A stretch of 40,227 nt of DNA from JBBQRS01 sp038214535 (lineage in GTDB: Bacteria; Chloroflexota; Anaerolineae; CG2-30-64-16). The DNA is taken from contig JBBQRS010000037.1 of assembly GCA_038214535.1 (NCBI GenBank), positions 1-40,227 of the forward strand, in the 5' to 3' direction. The notes under the pieces are model-generated. The model was not told the origin of the DNA and made no database searches. It worked only from the letters and a program-made list of their open reading frames with translations. Below, in pieces: positions 33,431-40,227 of the stretch; the first letter of the stretch is position 1; each line of letters starts with the position of its first letter. The position numbers were made by a program, and so were the translations under genes.

Positions 33431-33913
33431 CTACGCCTTGCTGAGTTCTTGAACGGCGTTCAGCCGTTCAAGAACGGCTAACACCTCTTTGTTTTCCGGG
33501 ATATCGTGCATGAAGCCGCCTTGATGCGCGTAGCGGATGTTGCCCTCTTTGTCAATCACCATCAAGGCTGGCAGCCGCCCCAACCGCAACATGCTGACCT
33601 TCTGCTCATAGGCATCCGCGACCTTATGGTCAGCGTCAGCCATGCCGGGGAAGGGCAGGTCCTGGTCCTGCCAGAACTTCGCCACCTCTTCCGCCGTTTC
33701 CGGGCTGACGACCAGAATTTCCGCGTCGCGGGCCGTGAACTGTTCGTAATCTTGGCGCAACTGCGCCATATGCTTGCGGCAGAACGGTCAGAGGATGCTC
33801 CGGTTGAACACCAGCACGACGTTCTTCTCTCCCTCATAATCGGAGAGCCGGATGTCCTGCCCCCGCGTATCTTTCAATGTAAAGTTTTTAGCCTGTATTT
33901 TCAAGTTCGCCAC
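33431..33913 (-). CDS. Peroxiredoxin-like (AhpC/TSA) protein with UGA at the active-site Cys: candidate selenoprotein
   Basis: Read from GTG 33913 (GGAG 8 bp upstream), the frame gives a complete thioredoxin-fold peroxiredoxin of 160 residues if the TGA at 33790-33788 is read as codon 42. Upstream: MANLKIQAKNFTLKDTRGQD, then VVLVFNRSIL. The TGA follows and then PFCRKHMAQL. In relatives this segment is WCPFCR, so the UGA replaces the peroxidatic Cys, giving UPFC with Cys45. Downstream sequence (EILVVSPETAEEVAKFW, LPALMVIDKEGNIRYAHQGG) is intact to the stop at 33431. A SECIS-like hairpin follows at the right distance. Family role: thiol reduction of peroxides. The gene is first in the second carotenoid unit. 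Alternatives: a nonsense mutation or sequencing error of Cys TGC/TGT. Confidence 0.85.
33753..33768 (-). promoter_or_regulatory. Candidate bacterial SECIS element
   Basis: On the minus strand T-GGCGC-AGTT-GCGCC-A gives a 6-bp stem with a 4-nt loop whose second base is G. The loop starts 26 nt after the UGA. Bacterial SECIS elements need a short stem, a small apical loop with G in the first two places, and a distance of about 16-37 nt from UGA. All are met. Confidence 0.6.
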
Positions 33914-33983
33914 GTGTATCACTCCGTTTCTCTTGTCAACCGGGCGGCCGATGTACGCCCCCTTACGTCTCGATTACAAAGAC

Positions 33984-34025
33984 ATCATATCACGATGTAC
34001 ATACTTTGTCAATAGTCTGTATATG
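33984..34025 (-). promoter_or_regulatory. Promoter with three 11-bp direct repeats (second carotenoid unit)
   Basis: On the minus strand: TTGACA (34012-34007), 17 bp, TATGAT (33989-33984); the GTG of the peroxiredoxin is 70 bp on. The -35 lies in the middle of three adjacent 11-mers, CATATACAGAC, TATTGACAAAG and TATGTACATCG (34025-33993), sharing xATxxACAxxx. Tandem 11-bp repeats over the -35 box are the operator style of CarH/LitR B12-dependent photoreceptors. Confidence 0.7.
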
Positions 34026-34051
34026 CTTTTTTGGCGAACTCATTGCGCGAG

Positions 34052-34792
34052 TTACGGCGTGTTCAGGCGTTCCAATAAGATAACCGTGGCGGCGACTGTC
34101 TGGCGCTGTTGCTCCTCCGGGCTGATCGTGGCTACGCCGTCGCCGGGCTGTAGACCGTATGAACCGAACTGCGCGTGGTTGCCCCCTTCAATGGGAACAA
34201 AGGTCGTGCCGGGGGGAAGGAGGGCGCCGGTGGCCTCGAAGGTCACTGATGCGACCCCGTCATTTGTCCCATAGATGGATGTGGCGGGAAAGGTCCGCTC
34301 GGCAAGGCTGTTGCTGCTCGCCGGGTAGCTGGCCCACAGCACGAGGCCGGAGGTGTCGGTGGGTTTGCGATACAGATAGCTGGCCGCCATCGCGCCGCCC
34401 AGCGAATGCCCGCCGATGGCCCACGCGGTAATCTCGGGGTGCGCTGCCCGCACAGCATCGGCCCGGCCCACGCCGAACACGGCGAGGTTGAACGGCATCG
34501 GCACGATTGTGACGAGATAGCCTTCGGCGGCGATGGCGTGCGCGACAGGTGCATATGAGCGCGCATCCACGCGCCCGCCTGGATAGAAGATGAAGCCGGT
34601 CGTCGGAGTCTCGCCCGCGGGCGTGAACGTCAGCCACGGTTGCGTTTCCACCGTCACCGCCGCATCCGATTCCAGCGCCGCCAGCGCCTCAGGCGTGGGG
34701 CCGAGGGGCGTGTAGGCCCAAACCGTGAACCCGATCACACCAACCGCCAGCAGCGCAAGAACGCCGATAAGTATCCACTTAAGTATTCTCAA
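34052..34792 (-). CDS. Alpha/beta hydrolase with membrane anchor
   Basis: A 246-residue protein with one N-terminal hydrophobic segment (KWILIGVLALLAVGVIGFTV) and an extracytoplasmic alpha/beta hydrolase domain: TTGFIFYPGGRVDARSYA, nucleophile elbow GGHSLGGAMAA, TSIYGTNDGVAS with the acid, and EGGNHAQFGSYG with the catalytic His. It resembles the Abhydrolase_5 family. It is the last gene of the first carotenoid unit, 17 bp after the MFS gene. Substrate unknown. Confidence 0.83.
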   Translation of the reverse strand: MRILKWILIGVLALLAVGVIGFTVWAYTPLGPTPEALAALESDAAVTVETQPWLTFTPAGETPTTGFIFYPGGRVDARSYAPVAHAIAAEGYLVTIVPMPFNLAVFGVGRADAVRAAHPEITAWAIGGHSLGGAMAASYLYRKPTDTSGLVLWASYPASSNSLAERTFPATSIYGTNDGVASVTFEATGALLPPGTTFVPIEGGNHAQFGSYGLQPGDGVATISPEEQQRQTVAATVILLERLNTP

Positions 34793-34809
34793 CGATTCCT
34801 CCTTGCCCG

Positions 34810-36102
34810 TTAGGGGCGCTGTTCGACCGCTTCGGCCATATCTTGCAGCTCTTCACCCGGAACGGAGAGCGCGTAGGCCGGCTTCTTGATCAGGTTGCGC
34901 CAGGCGAAGCTGGCTTCCCACACCATGATAATCGCGGCCAATACGCCCGGCGCCCACGCGCCGACGGTTCCCAGCAACCAGCCGCCCATTGCGGGCGAGA
35001 TGATGCGCGAAAGGCTCTCCAGCGATGCGGAGATGCCCAGCGTGCCGCCGATCTCTTCGGGCGGCACCACGCGGGTGAGCGCGGTGTTGATGATGGTGTT
35101 CAGGACGCCGGTCGAGAAGGAGATGGGGATCAGCACCAGCAACAGCACCGGCACGCTGGGGGTGAAGGCCCAGAACAGCAGCGACGGCGCCTGGATCACC
35201 ACGCTCCAGAAGATGAGCTGGCCGTCGCTGAAGCGCTGGCTGAGCCGCCCCACGATGCCGGCTTGCACGATGACCGAGAGCAGCCCGACGTACGCCAGGA
35301 TGTAGGCCGTGGTTTGTGCGCTGAGGCCCAGCCGATCTTTGGCCCACAGGGTGAACATCGTCTGGAACAGCGCCACCGCGATGCCGAAGAAGAGGCGGAT
35401 GTGCATCAGCGGGCCGACCAGCGGCTTGTTCAAGGCGTGCCACATGGCGCTGAGGCTGACGAGTTGGCGCTGGTTGCCGGATTTGAGCGCGCGGCGTTCT
35501 GGCGTGAGCGATTCCGGCAGCAAGAAGTAGACGCCGACGAGATTGATGAATGCCAGCCCGGCGGCGGCGTAGGCCGGCATGGCATAACCCCAACCGCTGA
35601 GGAATCCACCGATGGCCGGGCCGAGGATGAATCCGAGGCCGAAGGCCGCGCCGATCAACCCCAGGCCCTTCGCCCGGTTGCTGGCGTCGGTGACATCGGT
35701 GATGTAAGCCTGCGCGACGGTCAGGTTGCCGCCGAAGAGACCCGCCAGCGCGCGGGATGCGAACATCACCGCCAGGATGGCAACGTTAGGGCTGGCTGCG
35801 TTTAAGACCCCGGCCAGCGCATTTCCGATCGGTTGCGCCAGCGCCAGAATCAGGAAGCTGAAAGATGTCCCGGCGATGCTGATCAGCAGGACTGGACGGC
35901 GGCCGTAGCGGTCGGAAAGCCGCCCCAGGAAAGGCGCGCCGAAGAACTGCGCGAGGGCGTAAATCGCGACCAGCAGCCCGACGAGGGTCGCCGTCGCGCC
36001 GTAGCTCTCGGCGTAGAATGGCAACAGCGGCAGGATTAACCCGAAGCCCAACAAGTCTATGAAGACGACCAGAAAAATATTAGCGAGACGGCCTTTTTGC
36101 AT
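34810..36102 (-). CDS. MFS transporter, TetA/multidrug (DHA1) type
   Basis: A 430-residue transporter with 12 hydrophobic segments. The motif A loop FLGRLSDRYGRRPVLL between segments 2 and 3 and the motif C-like GAAFGLGFILGPAIGGFLSG in segment 5 are those of drug-proton antiporters such as TetA. ATG 36102 is preferred; a second ATG at 36120 adds six residues. It lies 54 bp downstream of the lycopene cyclase in the carotenoid unit. The substrate is unknown; resistance is only a possibility. Confidence 0.87.
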   Translation of the reverse strand: MQKGRLANIFLVVFIDLLGFGLILPLLPFYAESYGATATLVGLLVAIYALAQFFGAPFLGRLSDRYGRRPVLLISIAGTSFSFLILALAQPIGNALAGVLNAASPNVAILAVMFASRALAGLFGGNLTVAQAYITDVTDASNRAKGLGLIGAAFGLGFILGPAIGGFLSGWGYAMPAYAAAGLAFINLVGVYFLLPESLTPERRALKSGNQRQLVSLSAMWHALNKPLVGPLMHIRLFFGIAVALFQTMFTLWAKDRLGLSAQTTAYILAYVGLLSVIVQAGIVGRLSQRFSDGQLIFWSVVIQAPSLLFWAFTPSVPVLLLVLIPISFSTGVLNTIINTALTRVVPPEEIGGTLGISASLESLSRIISPAMGGWLLGTVGAWAPGVLAAIIMVWEASFAWRNLIKKPAYALSVPGEELQDMAEAVEQRP

Positions 36103-36156
36103 GATATTTCTTCTTCTCATCGCGCTTCAGCGGTGCACGGTTACATTACGATCCGA

Positions 36157-36960
36157 TCATGTGGATGTTGGTTCAGTGTTTGATTGGGTGGCGCGGCGGC
36201 TGAAGAGTTGCGCCCATACAGTCTTGTAACTCAACACCAGGGTCATACCGAAGACGATCAGCGTGTTCGTTAGCGCGAAGAAGATCAGTTCCTCCACCGG
36301 CAGCGCGCCGACGAAGAGGCCCGTGGATTGCGCAGGATCAATGGTCCACGTCCCCGACCCGATGGCGAGCGCGTCGGTCAGCGCCAGATACACCGTCGCC
36401 GGGATCAACGCGGCCGCGACGAGCCGGCGTTGATGCCACAAAAGGTCTGCGCCGGCGGCGGTTTGCAAGATGATCGGCGGCAGCATCCAACTCAGTTCCA
36501 ATCCGAGATAGACGCCCGGTTTCCAGCGCGAGATCAGGATGATGATCGAGGCCAGCCAGATCACCCCCAACGCCGCGGCCGGCCAGATGCGTAGCGCGGG
36601 CCGGCGCGGCGGCGGCCAACTCACCGGCTTGAGCGTATGCGCCAGCCAGAGTAGCCACAGCCCGGTCATAGCCGTCTGCACCACAAAGAAGGTGTATTCT
36701 TCGATCGGCACCCAGCTCAGGGTGAAGCCTGTAACCAGGTCTGGGTTATAAAACCACACGCCGGTCGCGACGAGATAGTTATCCCACGGGGTCGTCCAGG
36801 CGACGGCGAGGAAGATGTGAATCAGGATGGCCGCCCAGCCCGGCATGTCACGCAGATAGCCCGGCAATGTGCGCCTGCGCAGGCGCGTGAACGCCAGAAG
36901 CCCGATCAGCAGGAGGATGGGGACCCCGATAAACCGGATCAGGAACCCGAAATAGGTCAT
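36157..36960 (-). CDS. Lycopene beta-cyclase, fused CrtYc-CrtYd type
   Basis: A 267-residue membrane protein with about seven hydrophobic segments, built as two tandem lycopene-cyclase domains. Each holds the conserved Pro-x-Glu-Glu signature: WVPIEEYTFF (Glu87, Glu88) and ALPVEELIFF (Glu223, Glu224). This is the CrtYcd/CarR class found as heterodimers in actinobacteria and as a fusion in some bacteria, archaea and fungi. It cyclises the ends of lycopene. ATG 36960 overlaps the desaturase stop (ATGA), so they are translationally coupled. Confidence 0.87.
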   Translation of the reverse strand: MTYFGFLIRFIGVPILLLIGLLAFTRLRRRTLPGYLRDMPGWAAILIHIFLAVAWTTPWDNYLVATGVWFYNPDLVTGFTLSWVPIEEYTFFVVQTAMTGLWLLWLAHTLKPVSWPPPRRPALRIWPAAALGVIWLASIIILISRWKPGVYLGLELSWMLPPIILQTAAGADLLWHQRRLVAAALIPATVYLALTDALAIGSGTWTIDPAQSTGLFVGALPVEELIFFALTNTLIVFGMTLVLSYKTVWAQLFSRRATQSNTEPTST

Positions 36961-38531
36961 TTGGAATGCTCGCGCAGCGCGCCGGACTCGGAAGACATGG
37001 GGCTTATTGTACTCGAATCCCGGCGCGTGGTGTATTCCGTGCGTCTGATCTCTCGCGGTGCGCTTGCTATGATGGCCGCGGCGACGCGACGCCCGCCCAG
37101 CGCCGTGGCGAGCACCGATTGGCCGGGGAAGATGCTGTCGCCCACCAGCCACAGACCGCGCCCCAGGCCCGGCGCCCAGGCGCGATCGAGGCGGGTCTGC
37201 GGAAAGCCGCCCACCCAGCCCCGGCTGCGATGCGTGAAGCGTTGGAAGCTGACCGGCGTGCCCGGCAACGCCAGCTTCAGCGATGCCCGCACCCCCGGCA
37301 GCGTGTGCGCTGCACCATTCAGCAAGCGCTCCAGGTATTGTGTCTTGCGCGCTTCGTAGGCGTCACGGTCATGCTCGAACAATTCCCACCAGGGGCCGAG
37401 CTGCGTGTGGGTGCTGATCGTCAGGGCGCGATGGCCTGCCGGCGCGCGACCGGGGTCATCGGCCAGACTGAGCGAGAGGAAGAGGCTGTTGCCTTCACCC
37501 GGCGGCTCGGCCAGCAGGGTCTGCTGATGCAATGGCGCGGTAGTGGTCGCCGCGTTCTCCTCCAACCCCACATAGGTCATAAACGCGCCCCAACCGTCGG
37601 CGGGCAAATGTGCCCTGCCCAGCGCTGTCGGCGCGGCGTCGCCCAGCAAAGTCGCCGCATCCCACGGCGGCAAGTTGAAGATCACGTGATCGGCGGGCGC
37701 AGTCATGCCCTTGTCTGTGATTACGATGTAACCGTTTGGCGCAGTTTGCACCGAAGTCACCCGCTGACGGAGATGCACACGCCCGCCCTGCTGTCGCACG
37801 GCTTCCATCAGCAGGGTTGCGATGGTGCCCATGCCGCCGCGTACATGCGCCACGCCGCGCCGCGGCATATCCAGCGCCGCCGCACCGTACAGGGCATTTG
37901 CCGCATCCGAGGTCGCCTGCGCGGAAATGAGCAGTTGTCCGTCTACATAGCGGCTCAGATTCTGGGGCGCGCCGCGCAGGTGCGCCGCAACGGGGCGCAG
38001 CGCGTCCAGTGCAAGCCCCGGCAGAGAGGCCGGCGCGCCCGCCGACATCCTTACTCCGGCGCCTCCGAGGCGCGCCAGTTCACGCCCGCCTTGCGGGGGC
38101 CACGACGCGCCGTTCAGCGCCAGACTCCACAGGGCGTCCGCCGTGCGTTCCTGCCAGCGCCAGAACGACTCCGCTACAGGGCCGAACTTCTCCAACCGCT
38201 CTTGCCGCCAGCGCTCCGCGTCGGTCCAGCGGGTGACGACGATCCCGTCGGGCAGCCGCACTGCCAGGGCAACCTCCGCCGGGTCCACGGGCCAGGCGAT
38301 GCCCAGCGCCTCGCCCAGGCGCATCATGCCGCCGCTTGGCTCGAAGCCCGCAGCGAGGGTCGCCCCGGCATCGAAGCGGTAGCTCTGATGGTAAAACGTC
38401 CCCGCGCAGCCGCCCGGATAGATGTGCGCTTCGAGGATGGTCACATCCAGACCGGCTTTCGCCAGCAAGGCCGCCGCGGTCAGCCCACCGATGCCCGCGC
38501 CGATAACGACGACGCGCCGGTCACGCGCCAT
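36957..38531 (-). CDS. CrtI/CrtD-like carotenoid desaturase or isomerase
   Basis: A 524-residue FAD enzyme. VVVIGAGIGGLTAAALLAKA (residues 7-26) and YPGGCAGTF form the FAD site, with RFDAGATLAAGFEPSGG after it; the end is GLWLVGDSIFPGQSVLATAL. The sequence is clearly different from the phytoene desaturase at 28441 and closer to CrtD/CrtISO-type enzymes, which act on later intermediates. A 35-residue polar tail is not conserved in the family. The start overlaps the SRPBCC gene by 11 bp. The exact reaction (C-3,4 desaturation, isomerisation or ketolation) cannot be told. Confidence 0.83.
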   Translation of the reverse strand: MARDRRVVVIGAGIGGLTAAALLAKAGLDVTILEAHIYPGGCAGTFYHQSYRFDAGATLAAGFEPSGGMMRLGEALGIAWPVDPAEVALAVRLPDGIVVTRWTDAERWRQERLEKFGPVAESFWRWQERTADALWSLALNGASWPPQGGRELARLGGAGVRMSAGAPASLPGLALDALRPVAAHLRGAPQNLSRYVDGQLLISAQATSDAANALYGAAALDMPRRGVAHVRGGMGTIATLLMEAVRQQGGRVHLRQRVTSVQTAPNGYIVITDKGMTAPADHVIFNLPPWDAATLLGDAAPTALGRAHLPADGWGAFMTYVGLEENAATTTAPLHQQTLLAEPPGEGNSLFLSLSLADDPGRAPAGHRALTISTHTQLGPWWELFEHDRDAYEARKTQYLERLLNGAAHTLPGVRASLKLALPGTPVSFQRFTHRSRGWVGGFPQTRLDRAWAPGLGRGLWLVGDSIFPGQSVLATALGGRRVAAAIIASAPREIRRTEYTTRRDSSTISPMSSESGALREHSK

Positions 38532-38979
38532 GACGTCCGGTCATCTCAAGCAGGCTGCGGGTGCGTTGCTGGCGATAGGCGAAGAGTGTTGGCAGCCCGG
38601 CCCACATGCCGCCGCCAACTGCCCCCCACCAGGGATGCAGCCGAAGTTCCGCTTCAACCTCGTCAATCACTTCGGTGGTGTGCGCACCCCGTGGTCGGAA
38701 CGTGTGCCGGTGCTGCCAGTGTTTGAATGGTCCTTTAACCTGTTTGTCCACGAAACCATAAGGTGACACGTCTTCGATGCGGGCGACCCAGTGAATCGGG
38801 ATCGGGCCGGCCCACATGGTGAAGTCCATCACGTCACCCTCGGCAAGCCGCGCCGGGGCATGGTGAACCCGCATCACGAACGGCGGCGGGGTGATGGCCT
38901 TCAGGCTGGCGCTGCTCTTGTGAAAATCGGCCACGGCTTCAACCGGGGCATTCACAAGAAAACGATGTTCGTATTTCAT
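38521..38979 (-). CDS. SRPBCC family (cyclase/dehydrase-like) protein
   Basis: A 152-residue START-like fold protein. MKYEHRFLVNAPVEAVADFH, ITPPPFVMRVHHAP and FRPRGAHTTEVIDEVEAEL followed by a long C-terminal helix (LFAYRQQRTRSLLEMTG) match the polyketide cyclase-like ligand-binding fold. In some bacteria such a domain is fused to the N-terminus of TIGR01777 epimerases; here it is a separate gene 10 bp downstream of one. It overlaps the desaturase. Ligand unknown. Confidence 0.83.
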   Translation of the reverse strand: MKYEHRFLVNAPVEAVADFHKSSASLKAITPPPFVMRVHHAPARLAEGDVMDFTMWAGPIPIHWVARIEDVSPYGFVDKQVKGPFKHWQHRHTFRPRGAHTTEVIDEVEAELRLHPWWGAVGGGMWAGLPTLFAYRQQRTRSLLEMTGRHGA

Positions 38980-38989
38980 ATGCGCCGCC

Positions 38990-39913
38990 TTAACGGCCCG
39001 GTTTTTTCAGCAAGTCGCGCAACGCCGGCTCGATGGCAGGGTAGCTGCTGAAGTCGAACCCCATGTCGAGCAGACGGCGCGGTACGGCCCGCTGGCCCTC
39101 CAGCACCATCGAACCCATCTCGCCAAAGGCGGCGCGCACGGCGAACGCGGGTACGGGGATCCACGACGGGCGGCCCATCACCTTGCCGATGACCTTCGCC
39201 AGCCGGTCGAAGCGCACCGGCTCCGGCGCAGTGAGGTTGAACGCGCCGCTGGCATCGGTGTGATCCAGCAGCCAGACGATGGCCGCGATCTCGTCGGTCA
39301 TGTGAATCCACGACAACCAGTGCTTACCGTCGCCGATGGGGCCGCCCGCAAAGAGGGCGAAGGGCAGGGTCAGGCGCTTGAGCACCGTCGCATCCGGGCT
39401 GAGCACCACGCCCTGCCGGATGACGCAGCGGCGCACGCCGACCTGTTCTACCGCCTCGGTCGAGGCCTCCCATGCAACGCACACTTCGGCCAGGAAGTCA
39501 TCGCCGGGCGGCGCGGTTTCGTCCAGCACCTCATCCCCGTGCGGGCCGTAATAGCCCACGCCGGAGGATTGGATGACGACTTTTGGGGACGTGCTCGCGC
39601 GGGTCACGGCATCTACCACCGCCGCGCCCGCATCCACGCGGCTACGCAGGATGATCTGTTTCTGCTCATCGGACCACAGTTTTTCGGACAGGTTCTCGCC
39701 TGCCAGGTTAACGATGGCCGTATCGGCGGTAATCAGCTCATACCAGCCTTCGCCGGTGCGGGCATCCCATTGCGCGGCCCGCACGTTGGCCGGCAGCTTA
39801 CCCGCCTGTTTCGGGTTTCGGCTGAGCACGATCACTTCGTGCCCCCGTTTCGCCAGCTCGGCAGCCAGCTCGCGCCCGATCAAGCCCGTGCCGCCCATAA
39901 TAATTGTCCTCAT
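38990..39913 (-). CDS. TIGR01777 family SDR epimerase
   Basis: A 307-residue extended-SDR protein. GGTGLIG (7-13) binds the nucleotide; VNLAGENLSEKLWSDEQKQI and SRVDAGAAVVDAV match the family, as do GVGYYGPHGDEVLDE, LPFALFAGGPIGDGKHWLSW and FNLTAPEPV. The C-terminal LLDMGFDFSSYPAIEPAL is characteristic. GGAGG lies 4 bp before the ATG at 39913. First gene of the first carotenoid unit, under the promoter at 39974-40002. The family's substrate is unknown; it often occurs in light-induced gene sets. Confidence 0.92.
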   Translation of the reverse strand: MRTIIMGGTGLIGRELAAELAKRGHEVIVLSRNPKQAGKLPANVRAAQWDARTGEGWYELITADTAIVNLAGENLSEKLWSDEQKQIILRSRVDAGAAVVDAVTRASTSPKVVIQSSGVGYYGPHGDEVLDETAPPGDDFLAEVCVAWEASTEAVEQVGVRRCVIRQGVVLSPDATVLKRLTLPFALFAGGPIGDGKHWLSWIHMTDEIAAIVWLLDHTDASGAFNLTAPEPVRFDRLAKVIGKVMGRPSWIPVPAFAVRAAFGEMGSMVLEGQRAVPRRLLDMGFDFSSYPAIEPALRDLLKKPGR

Positions 39914-39973
39914 GTTGCCTCCTCACATATTCTCTACCCACTATCTTACCACACGCACCCTTTTCACAACAGG

Positions 39974-40015
39974 ATGATACACGAATAATGATTCTTTGTC
40001 AATACTTTGCCTAAT
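39974..40015 (-). promoter_or_regulatory. Promoter with 11-bp direct-repeat operator (first carotenoid unit)
   Basis: On the minus strand: TTGACA (40002-39997), 17 bp, TATCAT (39979-39974); the ATG at 39913 is 61 bp on. The -35 is in the word TATTGACAAAG (40004-39994), identical to that at 34014-34004, with an adjacent upstream 11-mer ATTAGGCAAAG sharing 7 of 11 bases. The downstream 11-mer is weak. Confidence 0.7.
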
Positions 40016-40132
40016 CATCCGTGCCTCTATCCATACTTATTCTCATCCTTACCGTGATTGCTAATTTGGCGTCCGGCGGCTTCTCAGGAAACATTAGGTT
40101 GCACAAACCGATGCGTTCCGGAGGAAACCGCC

Positions 40133-40227
40133 ATGGATGCCAGCTTTATTGTAACCGTGTTTGTCGTATTCGATGATCTCAGCCAGACGTTCTTGCCCCC
40201 GGTCAAGTACCGGCCGAAGATGACACC
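40133..40227 (+). CDS. Start of a possible transposase gene, 3' partial
   Basis: An ATG at 40133 follows GGAGG at an 8-bp spacing and the frame is open to the window edge (MDASFIVTVFVVFDDLSQTF then LPPVKYRPK). The style resembles the N-terminus of IS982-like transposases (short hydrophobic opening, then an acidic DD and a basic Pro-rich part), but only 31 residues are visible, and no terminal inverted repeat was identified in 40021-40132. Low certainty on the family. Confidence 0.4.
   Translation, partial: MDASFIVTVFVVFDDLSQTFLPPVKYRPKMT

Noticed and set aside
33431..33769. Peroxiredoxin read as a short protein from the internal ATG at 33769
   Set aside because: It would lose the beta strand, the catalytic residue and helix start that are encoded intact upstream. 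Recoding of UGA explains the whole region better.
36966..38726. Long plus-strand open frame opposite the CrtD-like gene
   Set aside because: Its translation is Arg/Ala/Gln-rich low-complexity sequence with no family signature. The minus strand encodes a clear FAD enzyme. GC-rich codon use leaves antisense frames open by chance.
1..40227. CRISPR arrays, tRNA or rRNA genes
   Set aside because: No regularly spaced direct repeats and no cloverleaf or rRNA-like stretch were seen on either strand by eye. A dedicated scan was not possible.

Overview
The window looks like a GC-rich bacterial chromosome, most plausibly a member of the Chloroflexota (Anaerolineae or a relative). This is inferred from the gene mix: a diversity-generating retroelement (DGR) with an FGE-type target, a split propionyl-CoA carboxylase plus methylmalonyl-CoA mutase set, a fused CrtYc/CrtYd-type lycopene cyclase and a TIGR01906-like membrane protein. 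No rRNA, tRNA or CRISPR array was seen.

Region 1 (1-4260) is accessory DNA built around a DGR. It holds a formylglycine-generating-enzyme-like target gene cut by the left window edge, its C-terminal variable repeat (VR, 817-939), a DGR reverse transcriptase (1044-2105), an Avd-like helical protein (2108-2524) and an adenine-rich template repeat (TR, 2573-2695). TR and VR align over 123 bp without gaps. All 18 differences fall on TR adenines and all change the protein. Downstream are relics of a second DGR: a truncated second RT 5' end and two copies of a structured 158-bp repeat that ends in a decayed VR tail. A BrnT/BrnA toxin-antitoxin pair sits between the two repeats.

Region 2 (4285-10503) is mostly housekeeping: a DUF2442 protein, a YgbA-type cysteine-rich protein, a nucleoside phosphorylase, RsmE, thioredoxin reductase, a GNAT acetyltransferase and, on the minus strand, a 3-hydroxyacyl-CoA dehydrogenase with an aldo/keto reductase.

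Region 3 (10684-21652) is a plus-strand metabolic cluster for propionyl-CoA to succinyl-CoA: carboxyltransferase, biotin carboxylase, biotin carrier, methylmalonyl-CoA mutase large subunit and methylmalonyl-CoA epimerase. Interspersed are a fatty acid hydroxylase-like membrane protein, a corrinoid (MetH-type) reactivation-domain protein, a hotdog thioesterase and an MFS transporter.

Region 4 (21898-27508) is a MacA/MacB-type ABC export system followed by a NarL-type two-component system.

Region 5 (27530-39913, minus strand) is a two-part carotenoid regulon. One unit runs from about 39980 to 34052: TIGR01777 epimerase, SRPBCC protein, CrtI/CrtD-like desaturase, lycopene cyclase, MFS transporter, hydrolase. 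The other runs from about 33990 to 27530: peroxiredoxin-like protein, two SDR-type proteins, hydrolase, PlsY, CrtI, CrtB. The promoters of the two units share an identical 11-bp word over the -35 box, and one shows three tandem 11-bp repeats, the operator layout expected for a CarH/LitR B12-dependent photoreceptor repressor. The first gene of the second unit has an in-frame UGA exactly at the peroxidatic cysteine position of a thioredoxin-fold peroxiredoxin, followed by a well-placed SECIS-like hairpin, so it is a strong selenoprotein candidate.

The right end (40133-40227) carries the start of what may be a transposase gene.
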